Shown piece by piece: positions 53,747 through 64,000 of a stretch of 64,000 bases of DNA. Made by a program: the position numbers and the translations under genes. This DNA is from Gemmatimonadaceae bacterium (lineage in GTDB: Bacteria; Gemmatimonadota; Gemmatimonadetes; Gemmatimonadales; Gemmatimonadaceae): the NCBI GenBank assembly GCA_035633115.1, contig DASQFN010000073.1, forward strand, positions 27,172 through 91,171. The letters run 5' to 3'. Every line of letters begins with the position of its first letter. The first letter of the stretch is position 1. Below the pieces are notes generated by a model that saw only the letters and a list, made by a program, of their open reading frames with translations, was not told the DNA's origin and did no database searches.

Positions 53747-55549
53747 CTACAGCTTTGCCCCGAGAGCGTGGACGGCGTACCACGCCATGTACGCGACCAT
53801 ACCCGACAGGGCCGCATCTCCGCCATTGCCCGTCGCACGCCCCGACTCATCCACCAGCTCCGCCGCAACCCCGCCGTCGAGCGGCGCTCGGCGCAGCCAG
53901 TCCAGTGCCTCGGAACCGTTCGGGCCAATGAGGCGCGCACAGCGCTCGACAAGCTGATCCGACGGTGCTGCCTCCCATTGCTTGACAGTGCGGCGGTACA
54001 GCGAATCCTCACGCCCCACGAGGTGATAATATGGGAGCCAATACATCGAGGCCGTAGGATTGTCTGCCGTCGACGTGTTCCCCGCCAGGTCGGTGGAGCT
54101 CGCGAAACGCGCGCGACCGTCGCTTCCCTCGAAGGAAAAATGACGTATCGCCGACGCTCTCACCTCCTCCGCGTCCTGGACCTTCTCGGCCGTCTTTTCG
54201 TCCAGCGTGCGCGCGTACACCTCGAGAGCGTACGCGGCGACAGCATTGCCGTGGGCCGTGTACTGGTGAGCGGGCCGAGCTCCGCCTGGATTCAGATCAG
54301 TGTGATAGAGAGGAATCTTTTCATGACGTCGCTTCTCGAGGTCCTCACTGGCGCCATACAACGTTTCCGAGAGCGCCGGCTCCTCGACAATCCGGTCATC
54401 ACCCGTCTGAACGATGTACTCGTCCACCGCTATGGCATATGAGGCCGCGCCCTCGAGCGAGAATCCCGGCTCAAACAGGGCTCCATCCATGTAATGCACG
54501 CCGCGTCCGGGCGCGTGCCCGTGCAGCTCACACATCCGGAGGAGCACCTCCCGCGCGAGCCCGCTGTCGGCCAGCTGCACCGCGGGCAGCAGCCACATGA
54601 GTGTATCCCAGTCGGTGACAGTCACTCCCCGCCCGTTCCACGGCATGCGACTCCGCACCGGATAAATGCGCCCATCGTCGATCGCTCGCGCTACACCGGT
54701 GAAATACGCGAACAGCAGATTGCGATTGATGAGGCGATCCGCGCCGGGCTGACTCGTTGCCTGTTCCATCTTCTGCAGAGTAGCGCGTGTTGCGCCGAGC
54801 AAGGCACCCGCCCCGCGCGCGCGCATCGCTTCCAGAGTGGCGAGCGCCCCGTCCGGCTCCGAGCCGCACGCAATGAAAAACGAGACGCCCTCCTTCTCGC
54901 CTGCGCCGAGCGTGAGTTCCCGCCTGACGTTCCACCGCGCGTCGCCGTCGTGTGATTCGTCGGTACTCGACGCTGCGCCATCGACGTCCGACGCAACCGC
55001 GATTGCGCAGTAGCCCGGAGACCCCCGCCCTTCCATCACAATCGCCGAGCCGGCGACTCTCACCGTGTGAGGATCATCGAAGCGCCGCGCGGTCCGAATT
55101 CTCTGCTGACGGTGCCCGAGTATCCCTGCCAATGCCACGCCGACCGTCGCCGAAGACGACGCGCGATTCTCGAACGAGAGCGTGATTACCGCGCCGGCGA
55201 GATCGGCATTCTCTGCGTAAGGAGCAAAGATTGTCCCGCGCAGCGCGACGTCGCCCAGCGGACATGAAAACGTCGGCAGCCACGAGAGCTCTCGCTCCCA
55301 TACCATCCGCTCGCTCCCGATCTGCCTCTCAACGCCATCGATGGTCACGCGCAGCGCCATGAGTGCCGGACCGTCACTCTCGAGAAAGCGGTCGCTGCCG
55401 GCGAGCTCGATTGCCGACCGGGCACCCGCGTGCACGACACCCACCAGATGAATCGACGCATCGACCGGATGGATGCACGGCAGCGTGATCCAGTGATTCC
55501 CGGTTACCTGCCACGGAATGGACGGGGGCGTGATGGGCGCGGGCATCAT
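53747..55549 (-). CDS. Six-hairpin glycosidase-like protein
   Basis: 600 residues, no signal peptide. N-terminal beta-sandwich (about 1-230: IHPVDASIHLVGVVHAGARS, FSCPLGDVALRGTIFAPYAE) followed by an (alpha/alpha)6-barrel type region (about 260-600: MPWNGRGVTVTDWDTLMWLL, GFSLEGAASYAIAVDEYIVQ, TADNPTASMYWLPYYHLVGR). Layout and the W-D-T / E-x-A-A positions recall glycoside hydrolase families such as glucoamylase or glycogen-debranching-like enzymes, with TDWDT holding a likely catalytic Asp. The exact family and substrate are not recognised. The conserved C-terminal phrase GNGGDAALSG is duplicated just downstream. Confidence 0.75.
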   Translation of the reverse strand: MMPAPITPPSIPWQVTGNHWITLPCIHPVDASIHLVGVVHAGARSAIELAGSDRFLESDGPALMALRVTIDGVERQIGSERMVWERELSWLPTFSCPLGDVALRGTIFAPYAENADLAGAVITLSFENRASSSATVGVALAGILGHRQQRIRTARRFDDPHTVRVAGSAIVMEGRGSPGYCAIAVASDVDGAASSTDESHDGDARWNVRRELTLGAGEKEGVSFFIACGSEPDGALATLEAMRARGAGALLGATRATLQKMEQATSQPGADRLINRNLLFAYFTGVARAIDDGRIYPVRSRMPWNGRGVTVTDWDTLMWLLPAVQLADSGLAREVLLRMCELHGHAPGRGVHYMDGALFEPGFSLEGAASYAIAVDEYIVQTGDDRIVEEPALSETLYGASEDLEKRRHEKIPLYHTDLNPGGARPAHQYTAHGNAVAAYALEVYARTLDEKTAEKVQDAEEVRASAIRHFSFEGSDGRARFASSTDLAGNTSTADNPTASMYWLPYYHLVGREDSLYRRTVKQWEAAPSDQLVERCARLIGPNGSEALDWLRRAPLDGGVAAELVDESGRATGNGGDAALSGMVAYMAWYAVHALGAKL

Positions 55550-55597
55550 GCGCTCCGGCCGCCGCCTGCAAGCGACGGCAGGATCACGAGCGAGCGC

Positions 55598-57265
55598 TCA
55601 TACCGCGGCAGCACTCTGAAGCAGCTCCTTCGCATGGGCCCTGCTTACCTTGCTGTCCGGATCGCCGCCGAGCATACGTGCGATCTCCGTGACTCGTCTG
55701 GTGCCGTCGAGCACAGTAACGTCGGCCGTCGTCACTCCGCCCTTTGCGGCTTTCGAGACGACTATGTGGTTGTGCGCGCGCGCCGCAATCTGCGGTAGAT
55801 GCGATATCGCGAAAACCTGGTGATGCTCCGCGACACGGCGCAGCGTGTCGCCAACCTGCAGACCAACCTTTCCGCCAATGCCCGAGTCGACCTCGTCGAA
55901 TACAAGAGTCGGCACTTCGTCCGCCCGGGCGAGAATGGTCTTCAGCGCAAGCATCACGCGCGACAGTTCCCCACCCGACGCAACGCGCGCAAGTGGACGG
56001 CTGTCGTGGCCGACATTGAGCGCAATCCGAAACTCGACATCCTCTGCGCCGCCCTCGTCGCTTTCAGGCTTCGGCATCAGAGCAACGGAGAACTTGCCCC
56101 CGGTCATGCCGAGCTCGGGAAGCAGCGCATCCACCGCTTTTGCAAGCTTACGCGCTCCAGCCACTCGCATCGACGTCAGTCTCGACGCTTCTCTCGCGAG
56201 GCTCTCGCGCGCCGCTTTCTCGCGCAACGTCAGCTGCGCGATGTCGAATCCCGCCGAGTCGACAAGATCGAGCTCCTGGCGCGCCTTTCGACCGGTCTCG
56301 ACGACGGCTTCGAGTGACGGGCCGTACTTCTTCGTCAACGAATAGAGCAGGTCTCGCCGCCGGCGCACCGCTCCGAGCCGATCAGGATCCAGATCCACCG
56401 ACCCGGCGTAATCAGCGATAGCCCGCGCGAGCTCATCGAGAGCGTAAAAGCCGGCGTCGAAAAGCTCCTGCAGCCGCGCTCCGGAAGCATCGATTCTCTG
56501 TATGCTCGCCAGAGTGCGGTTGACAGTGGCGAGTCTCTCGAGCGCACCCTCCTCCTCCGACAGCGCCGCATTCACAGACTCCGCCAGCGTGCGCAGCTCA
56601 TCGGCGTTCTCCAGCACACGTGCTTCGTCCTCGAGCTTCACATCCTCGCCCGGAATCGGCTTTGCATCCTCGATCTCACGCGTCACGTGACGCAGATAGT
56701 CGGCGCGGCGCTCGGCTTCGCTCGCTCGTGAAGTCAGCGTCGCAATCTCACGGCGCACGGAATTCAGCTCGGCGTGCGACGCGCGGACGCGAGCCGCCTG
56801 ACTCGTTGCGCCGCCGAATTCGTCGAGGATGCTGCGCTGCGATTCGCTGTCGAGCAGCGCCTGCGCTTCGTGCTGGCCGTGAAGATTCACGAGCAGCCGT
56901 CCGATCTCGCCGAGCACCGTTGCGGTCACGGGCGAGCCGTTCGCCCAGGCGCGCCCGCGGCCGGATGAAGAAATCTCCCGCTTGAGCACCAATAACCCCT
57001 CGTCGAGCTCGATCCCCCGTTCGTCCACCAGCTGAGCCGTCGCCCTCGAGTCGGAAGCATCGAAAACGCCCTCGACTGTCGCCTTGTCAGCGCCCGTACG
57101 AATGAGATCGGCGTTCCCTCGCTCTCCGAGGAGAAAGCCGAGCGCTCCGACGATGATCGACTTTCCGGCACCTGTCTCGCCCGAGAGCACGTTGAAGCCG
57201 GCGGCGAGTGGAAGCGTCAGCGATTCGATGATCGCGAAGTTCTTTATGCGCAGCTCTGTCACCAT
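55598..57265 (-). CDS. recN: DNA repair protein RecN
   Basis: 555 residues from ATG 57265 (MVTELRIKNF). SMC-like ATPase for double-strand-break repair: Walker A LSGETGAGKSIIVGAL (about 28-43), Q-loop region GQHEAQALLDSESQRSILDE, central coiled coils (about 160-350), ABC signature ARVASGGELSRVMLALK and Walker B TLVFDEVDSGIGGKVG, then VFAISHLPQIAARAHNH. Overlaps the nadK stop by seven bases; last gene of the xseB-ispA-dxs-nadK-recN unit. Confidence 0.97.
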   Translation of the reverse strand: MVTELRIKNFAIIESLTLPLAAGFNVLSGETGAGKSIIVGALGFLLGERGNADLIRTGADKATVEGVFDASDSRATAQLVDERGIELDEGLLVLKREISSSGRGRAWANGSPVTATVLGEIGRLLVNLHGQHEAQALLDSESQRSILDEFGGATSQAARVRASHAELNSVRREIATLTSRASEAERRADYLRHVTREIEDAKPIPGEDVKLEDEARVLENADELRTLAESVNAALSEEEGALERLATVNRTLASIQRIDASGARLQELFDAGFYALDELARAIADYAGSVDLDPDRLGAVRRRRDLLYSLTKKYGPSLEAVVETGRKARQELDLVDSAGFDIAQLTLREKAARESLAREASRLTSMRVAGARKLAKAVDALLPELGMTGGKFSVALMPKPESDEGGAEDVEFRIALNVGHDSRPLARVASGGELSRVMLALKTILARADEVPTLVFDEVDSGIGGKVGLQVGDTLRRVAEHHQVFAISHLPQIAARAHNHIVVSKAAKGGVTTADVTVLDGTRRVTEIARMLGGDPDSKVSRAHAKELLQSAAAV

Positions 57266-58131
57266 CGCTGCGGCTGCTCGGCGTCGGGCACGCCGCCCCA
57301 ACCGAGCTTCACTCGCATTCGCTCGAAGAACGAGGTTCCGGGAAAACGCACGATCAGCACGGGATTCGGTGCTCGACGAACGACAAGTTTTTCGCCTGTC
57401 GCGAGATCGGTGCCCACTTGTCCGTCTACCGTGACGAGCAGCCCTTCCGGATTGTCCAGCGTCTCGACGGTGATCTCTGCGTCGGCCGGAATTACGAGCG
57501 GCCTCACCGCGAGCATGTGCGCGGAAATCGGAGTCACTACGATCGATTCGACGGTCGGGACGACGACCGGCCCGCCGGCGGAAAGACTGTACGCCGTGGA
57601 TCCGGTGGGCGTCGAGATTATCACTCCATCAGCAGCGTACACTCCGATCGATTCTCCATTGATGGCGACGCTCAGTCTCACGACTCGCGCGAATCCACCC
57701 TTGTGGAGAACGAAATCGTTCAGAGCGAGCCACTCCTGTCGGGTGGCACCCGCTGAGTCAACGGCATGCGCGGCGAGAGTCATCCTGGCTTCGGCGAGGT
57801 AGTCGTTGGTGGCGAGGAGACGCAGTCCGGCTTCCGCATCCTCACTGCCGCATGTCGTAAGGAAGCCAAGGCGGCCGAGATTCACTCCGAGAATCGGAAC
57901 GGATTTACCAGCGAGAAGCCGCGCCCCGCGAAGCAGCGTACCGTCGCCGCCGAGAGTGACGAGGGCATCGATCTCGCTCAGATCCTCGAGGCGGTCTCCG
58001 ACCTGCGCGAGCTCGTGCAGCGCCGGCTCGAAGTGCAGCTCCACGCCGAGCGCGGGCGCGGCACGATGGAGCATCCGCAGCATCTCCGGGAGCTCGCCGT
58101 ATCCTTTGTGTCCGATGACACCGACGCGCAT
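57259..58131 (-). CDS. nadK: NAD kinase
   Basis: 290 residues from ATG 58131, sharing one base with the dxs stop (TGATG). Makes NADP from NAD and ATP. MRVGVIGHKGYG at the start, ALVTLGGDGTLLRGARLL (GGDGT motif), GVNLGRLGFLTT, LNDFVLHKGGFARVVRLSV (NE/D motif), YAADGVIISTPTGSTAYSLS and GGPVVVP. Typical length and all core motifs intact. Confidence 0.96.
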   Translation of the reverse strand: MRVGVIGHKGYGELPEMLRMLHRAAPALGVELHFEPALHELAQVGDRLEDLSEIDALVTLGGDGTLLRGARLLAGKSVPILGVNLGRLGFLTTCGSEDAEAGLRLLATNDYLAEARMTLAAHAVDSAGATRQEWLALNDFVLHKGGFARVVRLSVAINGESIGVYAADGVIISTPTGSTAYSLSAGGPVVVPTVESIVVTPISAHMLAVRPLVIPADAEITVETLDNPEGLLVTVDGQVGTDLATGEKLVVRRAPNPVLIVRFPGTSFFERMRVKLGWGGVPDAEQPQRW

Positions 58132-60059
58132 CAGCCCGCGCGGAGGCGCGCGCCGCGTGCATCCGCCTGGCGCAGCTGTCTCGCGCGAGCCGCAATCCCT
58201 GGGGCGTCGAGGCCGATGTCGGCGAGCTGCCGTGCGCGGGGCGCCTGCTCGATGAACCTGTCGGGGACTCCGTGCGCCATCACGCGTACGGCTGGATCGA
58301 TCGCCGCAACAACCGATGACATATACGATCCGAAGCCGTTCACGACCGTGCCTTCCTCCACCACCAGCACGTACCTGTTCGCGGCAAGCACTTCGCGCAG
58401 CATTGCATCGTCGTACGGCTTCATGAACCGGCAGTTGACGACCGTCGCATTGATCCCATCCGTCGCCAGCATCTCGGCGGCCGCGACGGAAGGAAGAACC
58501 ATCGTGCCGACAGCGAGTATCGCGAGGCCGCCGCCTGTATCGCGCGAGCTCGCTCCCTCCCTCAGCATCTCCCACGTTCCATAGGGCACCGGCTCGATCT
58601 CGCTGATCGGCGGAACGATGTCCGGTGCCGCGTCGCGCGGATACCGGAATGCGAACGGCCCGGATTCGTGAGCCAGCGCGGCGCGGAGGAGGCCGAGCAT
58701 CTCGCCGCCGTTCTTCGGTGCAGTGACTGTCATCTCCGGAATGGCGAGCATGTAGGCGATGTCATACAGCCCCATGTGTGTCGGACCGTCCTCTCCGACG
58801 ACACCGGCGCGATCCATTGCGAACACAACCGGAAGGTGCTGAATAGCCACATCGTGAATGACGTTGTCGTAAGCGCGCTGCAGGAAAGTCGAATAGATCG
58901 CGCAGACGGGCCGCACTCCGCGCGTCGCGAGCCCCGCCGCGAACGTTACCGCGTGGCCCTCGGCGATACCGACGTCGAAGAACCGCGTCGGGTGCGCCCC
59001 CGCGAACAAACCGGTGCCGGTTCCGCTGGGCATTGCCGCCGTCACGGCGACGAGCTTTTCGTTTTCATCCGCAAGCTCGGCGAGGCCCTTGCCGAAGACA
59101 GCAGTGTACGCGGCGTTCGCCGAGGAAACCTTGAGCTGTTTTCCGGTCGCTGGATCGTGGCCCGGCGGAAGTGCGTGCCATTTTTCCGTGTGCTCGCCCG
59201 CGGGAAAGCCTCTCCCTTTTTGCGTTATCACGTGCACGAGGCGCGGTCCGGTGAAATCGCGGACCGCAGAGAACGTGTCCACCAGAACGTCGATGTCATG
59301 GCCGTCGATCGGCCCGAAATAGCGGAAGCCGAGCTCCTCGAACAGCACGCCCGGCGTGAGGAAGGACTTCATGCTCTCTTCCATCTTCCGGATGAGGGTC
59401 CCCATTCCCGACAGAGGGCCCGGCGCGGCATCGACTACAGATCCGATCGCCGAGCGCACGCGGTTGTAAAGGGGATTGCGCTGAATCGAGGTGAGGTACT
59501 TCGACATCGCTCCGACATTCGGCGCGATCGACATCTCATTGTCGTTCAGAATGACGATGAAGTCGCGACCCGACGCTCCCGCGTTGTTGAGGCCCTCGTA
59601 GGCGAGACCGCAAGTGAGCGCGCCATCGCCAAGCACCGAAACAACTCGATAGGTGTCCTCATTCAGATCACGTGCGGTTGCCATGCCGAGCCCTGCGGAG
59701 ATCGCGGTTGCAGCGTGGCCGGCCCCGAAAGTGTCGTACTCGCTTTCGGTGCGCTTGAGAAAGCCGGAGAGACCGTGCTCCTGTCGTAGCGTCTCCATCC
59801 CCGCATTGCGCCCGGTGAGAAGCTTGTGAGGGTAGCCCTGGTGGCCGACATCCCAGACCAGCAGGTCGCGCGGCGTATCGAACGCGGTATGAAGCGCGAC
59901 GGTCAGCTCGACCACGCCGAGGCCCGCACCGATATGTCCGCCGGTGCTTGAGCACACTTCGATCAGTCGCTCCCGGATGGCCTCACTGAGCTCGCGAAGC
60001 TCGTCACGCGAGAGTGATTTCAGGTCGGCGGGCGATTCAATGCGGTCGAGTATGGTCAT
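58131..60059 (-). CDS. dxs: 1-deoxy-D-xylulose-5-phosphate synthase
   Basis: 642 residues. Entry enzyme of the MEP isoprenoid pathway, thiamine-diphosphate dependent. Catalytic SSTGGHIGAGLGVVEL, VWDVGHQGYPHKLLTGR, GDGALTCGLAYEGLNNAG (ThDP/metal GDG...N motif), ILNDNEMSIAPNVGAM, RFFDVGIAEGHAV (transketolase-type Glu), FAMDRAGVVGEDGPTHMGLYD and PYDDAMLREVLA. Start codon lies 13 bases after ispA. Product feeds ThDP and PLP synthesis as well as the prenyl synthase encoded directly upstream. Confidence 0.97.
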   Translation of the reverse strand: MTILDRIESPADLKSLSRDELRELSEAIRERLIEVCSSTGGHIGAGLGVVELTVALHTAFDTPRDLLVWDVGHQGYPHKLLTGRNAGMETLRQEHGLSGFLKRTESEYDTFGAGHAATAISAGLGMATARDLNEDTYRVVSVLGDGALTCGLAYEGLNNAGASGRDFIVILNDNEMSIAPNVGAMSKYLTSIQRNPLYNRVRSAIGSVVDAAPGPLSGMGTLIRKMEESMKSFLTPGVLFEELGFRYFGPIDGHDIDVLVDTFSAVRDFTGPRLVHVITQKGRGFPAGEHTEKWHALPPGHDPATGKQLKVSSANAAYTAVFGKGLAELADENEKLVAVTAAMPSGTGTGLFAGAHPTRFFDVGIAEGHAVTFAAGLATRGVRPVCAIYSTFLQRAYDNVIHDVAIQHLPVVFAMDRAGVVGEDGPTHMGLYDIAYMLAIPEMTVTAPKNGGEMLGLLRAALAHESGPFAFRYPRDAAPDIVPPISEIEPVPYGTWEMLREGASSRDTGGGLAILAVGTMVLPSVAAAEMLATDGINATVVNCRFMKPYDDAMLREVLAANRYVLVVEEGTVVNGFGSYMSSVVAAIDPAVRVMAHGVPDRFIEQAPRARQLADIGLDAPGIAARARQLRQADARGARLRAG

Positions 60060-60072
60060 TCGATGCGGTTTG

Positions 60073-60951
60073 TCAGTGAGTGCGGGAGACGATGAACGTC
60101 GCGAGATCTTCGAGCTCCGCTGTGTGAATGTCGTGTGATCGGAGATCGTGACACGCGTACGTTACGAGCTCATTGGCCCGCTCGGTTGCGCCATCGACGC
60201 CGAGAAGGCCCGGATAGGTGCTTTTCCTGAGAGCGACGTCGCGCCCTGCCGTCTTGCCAAGCTTATCTGTCGATGATGTCACGTCGAGTACGTCGTCCAT
60301 GATCTGAAATGCGAGCCCGATTCGCGAGCCAAAATCAACCAGAGCGCGAACGCTGGGCTCGCTAGCGCCTGCAGCCAGGCCACCTATCTCCAGCGACGCG
60401 GCGATGAGCGCACCAGTCTTGGCGGAATGAATCAGATCGAGCTCTTCGCGCGCCAGCTCGGCGCCCTCGGCGTCGAGATCGGCCAGCTGCCCGCCGATCA
60501 TCCCGCCTGCGCCGGCAGCCCGCATCAATATCTTAACTATCATACAGCCGGTCTCCCTCGGCAACACGAGCGCCACGGCGGAATCGTAGGCTATCCGCGC
60601 AGCGAGAGGGATCATGACTGCGCCCGCGACTGTTGTGGCCTGAATGCCGAAGACGCGGTGCGCGGTTGGTCGCCCGCGCCTGACGTCGTCGTCGTCCATG
60701 CACGGCAGATCGTCGTGGACTAGTGAGTACGCGTGGATCAGCTCGACCGCGGCAGCAAGACTGGAAGCGTCACCGGTTCCGCCCGCCGCACGGTATGCCG
60801 CCAGGACCAGCATGCCGCGGAGTCTTTTCCCTCCGCCATCTATTGAATAGCGGATGGGGTCCTTGACGGCTGGCGCAAGCGTGGAAAGCTTCGCGCGCGA
60901 CTCCCGCGCCAGCCCGGCTTCAACGGCCTCGCGCAGGTCGGCGGCCGTCAT
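60073..60951 (-). CDS. ispA: Polyprenyl (geranyl/farnesyl) diphosphate synthase
   Basis: 292 residues. Trans-isoprenyl diphosphate synthase: first Asp-rich motif HDDLPCMDDDDVRRGRPTAH (DDxxxxD type of short-chain bacterial enzymes), SIDGGGKRLRGMLVLAAYR before it, second motif FQIMDDVLDVTSSTDKLGKT, and GGMIGGQLADLDAEG. The small residues before the first motif (VHDD) fit a C15-C20 product; exact chain length is not predictable. Eleven bases after the xseB stop. Confidence 0.92.
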   Translation of the reverse strand: MTAADLREAVEAGLARESRAKLSTLAPAVKDPIRYSIDGGGKRLRGMLVLAAYRAAGGTGDASSLAAAVELIHAYSLVHDDLPCMDDDDVRRGRPTAHRVFGIQATTVAGAVMIPLAARIAYDSAVALVLPRETGCMIVKILMRAAGAGGMIGGQLADLDAEGAELAREELDLIHSAKTGALIAASLEIGGLAAGASEPSVRALVDFGSRIGLAFQIMDDVLDVTSSTDKLGKTAGRDVALRKSTYPGLLGVDGATERANELVTYACHDLRSHDIHTAELEDLATFIVSRTH

Positions 60952-60961
60952 CGGTGGGGCG

Positions 60962-61174
60962 CTAGGTGCGGAGATCCCTCAGCTCCAGCACGCCGTCGGC
61001 CCGCTCCACGAGCTCCTTGACCTTGCTCTCCGTCTCGGCGAGCTCGCCCGATGCGAGTCGGAGGAGTTCGATGCCCTCTTCGAAGAGCTTGAGTGCCGCG
61101 TTCAGGTCGAGGCGGTCGCCCTCCAGCTGGGCTACGATCTCCTCGAGCCGCTTGAGATTCGATTCGAACGACAT
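60962..61174 (-). CDS. xseB: Exodeoxyribonuclease VII small subunit
   Basis: 70 residues from ATG 61174 (MSFESNLKRLEEIVAQLEGD); an in-frame upstream start at 61222 is less likely. Two-helix coiled protein with LNAALKLFEEGIELLRLASG and ETESKVKELVERAD, exactly the XseB pattern. It activates XseA for processive single-strand degradation. xseA is not in the window. First gene of the xseB-ispA-dxs-nadK-recN run. Confidence 0.93.
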   Translation of the reverse strand: MSFESNLKRLEEIVAQLEGDRLDLNAALKLFEEGIELLRLASGELAETESKVKELVERADGVLELRDLRT

Positions 61175-61299
61175 GCGCGCAATATTGGCCCTCGGTGAAG
61201 CTGAGACAAGCGAAGCGCTCAACTAGCCTCTCGCCACTCCAACCGCCTCTTCGGTCGATCATCGGGAGAGAAATCTAGGGCGGTGCTCTATTTTCGCAA

Positions 61300-61320
61300 G
61301 TACTTTATAGCACAAAGTAC
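61300..61320. repeat. Perfect 7+7 inverted repeat in the xseB/sahR divergent gap
   Basis: GTACTTT (61300-61306) and AAAGTAC (61314-61320) are perfect inverted arms around ATAGCAC. On the minus strand TATAAA lies in the second half and could be the -10 of xseB, so the repeat may be an operator. The rest of the 340-base gap (61175-61514) shows only the sahR promoter and palindrome described at 61469-61516. Confidence 0.45.
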
Positions 61321-61468
61321 GTCGTGCCCGTGTAGGCGGGAGGATTTTTCTGGATTCTCGCTAGCAGGGAGACACGAAGGTGCGGTGCAGGTTCAATCTC
61401 GCGCCTCTGAACTGGGCCTCAGGCATCTCGGATCTGTGATTCTCTACGTTGCAGTTGGCGGACGACAG

Positions 61469-61497
61469 TTGACAGGGCCGCGAAATACATGCATCAT
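61469..61497 (+). promoter_or_regulatory. Candidate promoter of the sahR-like/ahcY operon
   Basis: Consensus -35 TTGACA (61469-61474), 17-base spacer, and CATCAT (61492-61497), four of six matches to TATAAT. Transcription would begin near 61504, inside the palindrome that overlaps the start codon, giving a very short leader. Confidence 0.55.
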
Positions 61498-61500
61498 TAA

Positions 61501-61514
61501 ATCCGGATATACGG

Positions 61515-61516
<2 letters not shown>
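61501..61516. promoter_or_regulatory. Palindromic operator candidate over the sahR-like start
   Basis: ATCCG (61501-61505) and CGGAT (61512-61516) are a perfect inverted repeat around GATATA, overlapping the predicted transcription start and the first two bases of the ATG at 61515. The size and dyad symmetry suit an ArsR-family dimer, and the position would give autorepression. No second copy precedes ahcY, so both genes would be controlled together. Confidence 0.5.

Positions 61517-64000
<2,484 letters not shown>

Overview
The window is a GC-rich (by eye), gene-dense bacterial chromosome segment with no CRISPR array, insertion sequence or phage. A SusC/SusD outer-membrane pair and many secreted metallo-hydrolases and lipoproteins point to the Bacteroidota/FCB side of the tree. 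The remnant of a Ser/Thr kinase with the start typical of Gemmatimonadota kinases makes Gemmatimonadota the best guess; this is inference, since no 16S gene is present.

Layout. 1-5.5 kb: TldD/PmbA metalloprotease pair (TldD cut by the window edge), a lipid-anchored intradiol dioxygenase, a coiled-coil membrane protein, a decay zone holding a kinase remnant and a racemase tail, and a SIMPL protein. 5.6-15.3 kb: truncated DUF6265 protein, acyl-CoA ligase, SusC/SusD, an HEGIH protein, YceI, MsrA, and a secreted beta-sandwich-like protein. 15.4-24.8 kb: MASE1/PAS histidine kinase overlapping an ACMSD-like amidohydrolase, YpfJ-type metallopeptidase, methyltransferase, a 57-residue membrane protein, a nine-fold cysteine-pair repeat protein, an NAD(P)-binding protein and a metallo-beta-lactamase-fold (MBL) hydrolase. 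24.9-35.2 kb: rpsA with a recognisable promoter, threonine dehydratase plus RidA, a frameshifted AlkZ-like glycosylase gene overlapping a MATE exporter, two ankyrin proteins and a VOC protein.

35.2-43.1 kb is one minus-strand operon read as dapE-like, asd, lysC, dapB, dapA, dapD, aroA, cmk, with 4-base stop/start overlaps at most junctions. It covers most of the aspartate-to-diaminopimelate route plus EPSP synthase and CMP kinase. 43.2-48.6 kb: a helical-bundle protein, a PP2C phosphatase, a Rad52-like annealing protein with zinc ribbon and SSB-like tail, another MBL hydrolase, a paralogue of the coiled-coil membrane protein, and tRNA-Leu(UAA).

48.7-53.6 kb is the most distinctive stretch: a tight four-gene operon of divergent LspA-like and Lgt-like membrane enzymes, a 940-residue protein with a cysteine-less thioredoxin-fold C-terminus, and a putative FN3 lipoprotein. 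53.7-61.2 kb (minus): a six-hairpin glycosidase-like gene, then xseB-ispA-dxs-nadK-recN. 61.5-64 kb (plus): a SahR-like regulator (ArsR HTH fused to a methyltransferase fold) with a palindrome over its start codon, followed by ahcY, which runs off the window and changes codon style near the end.
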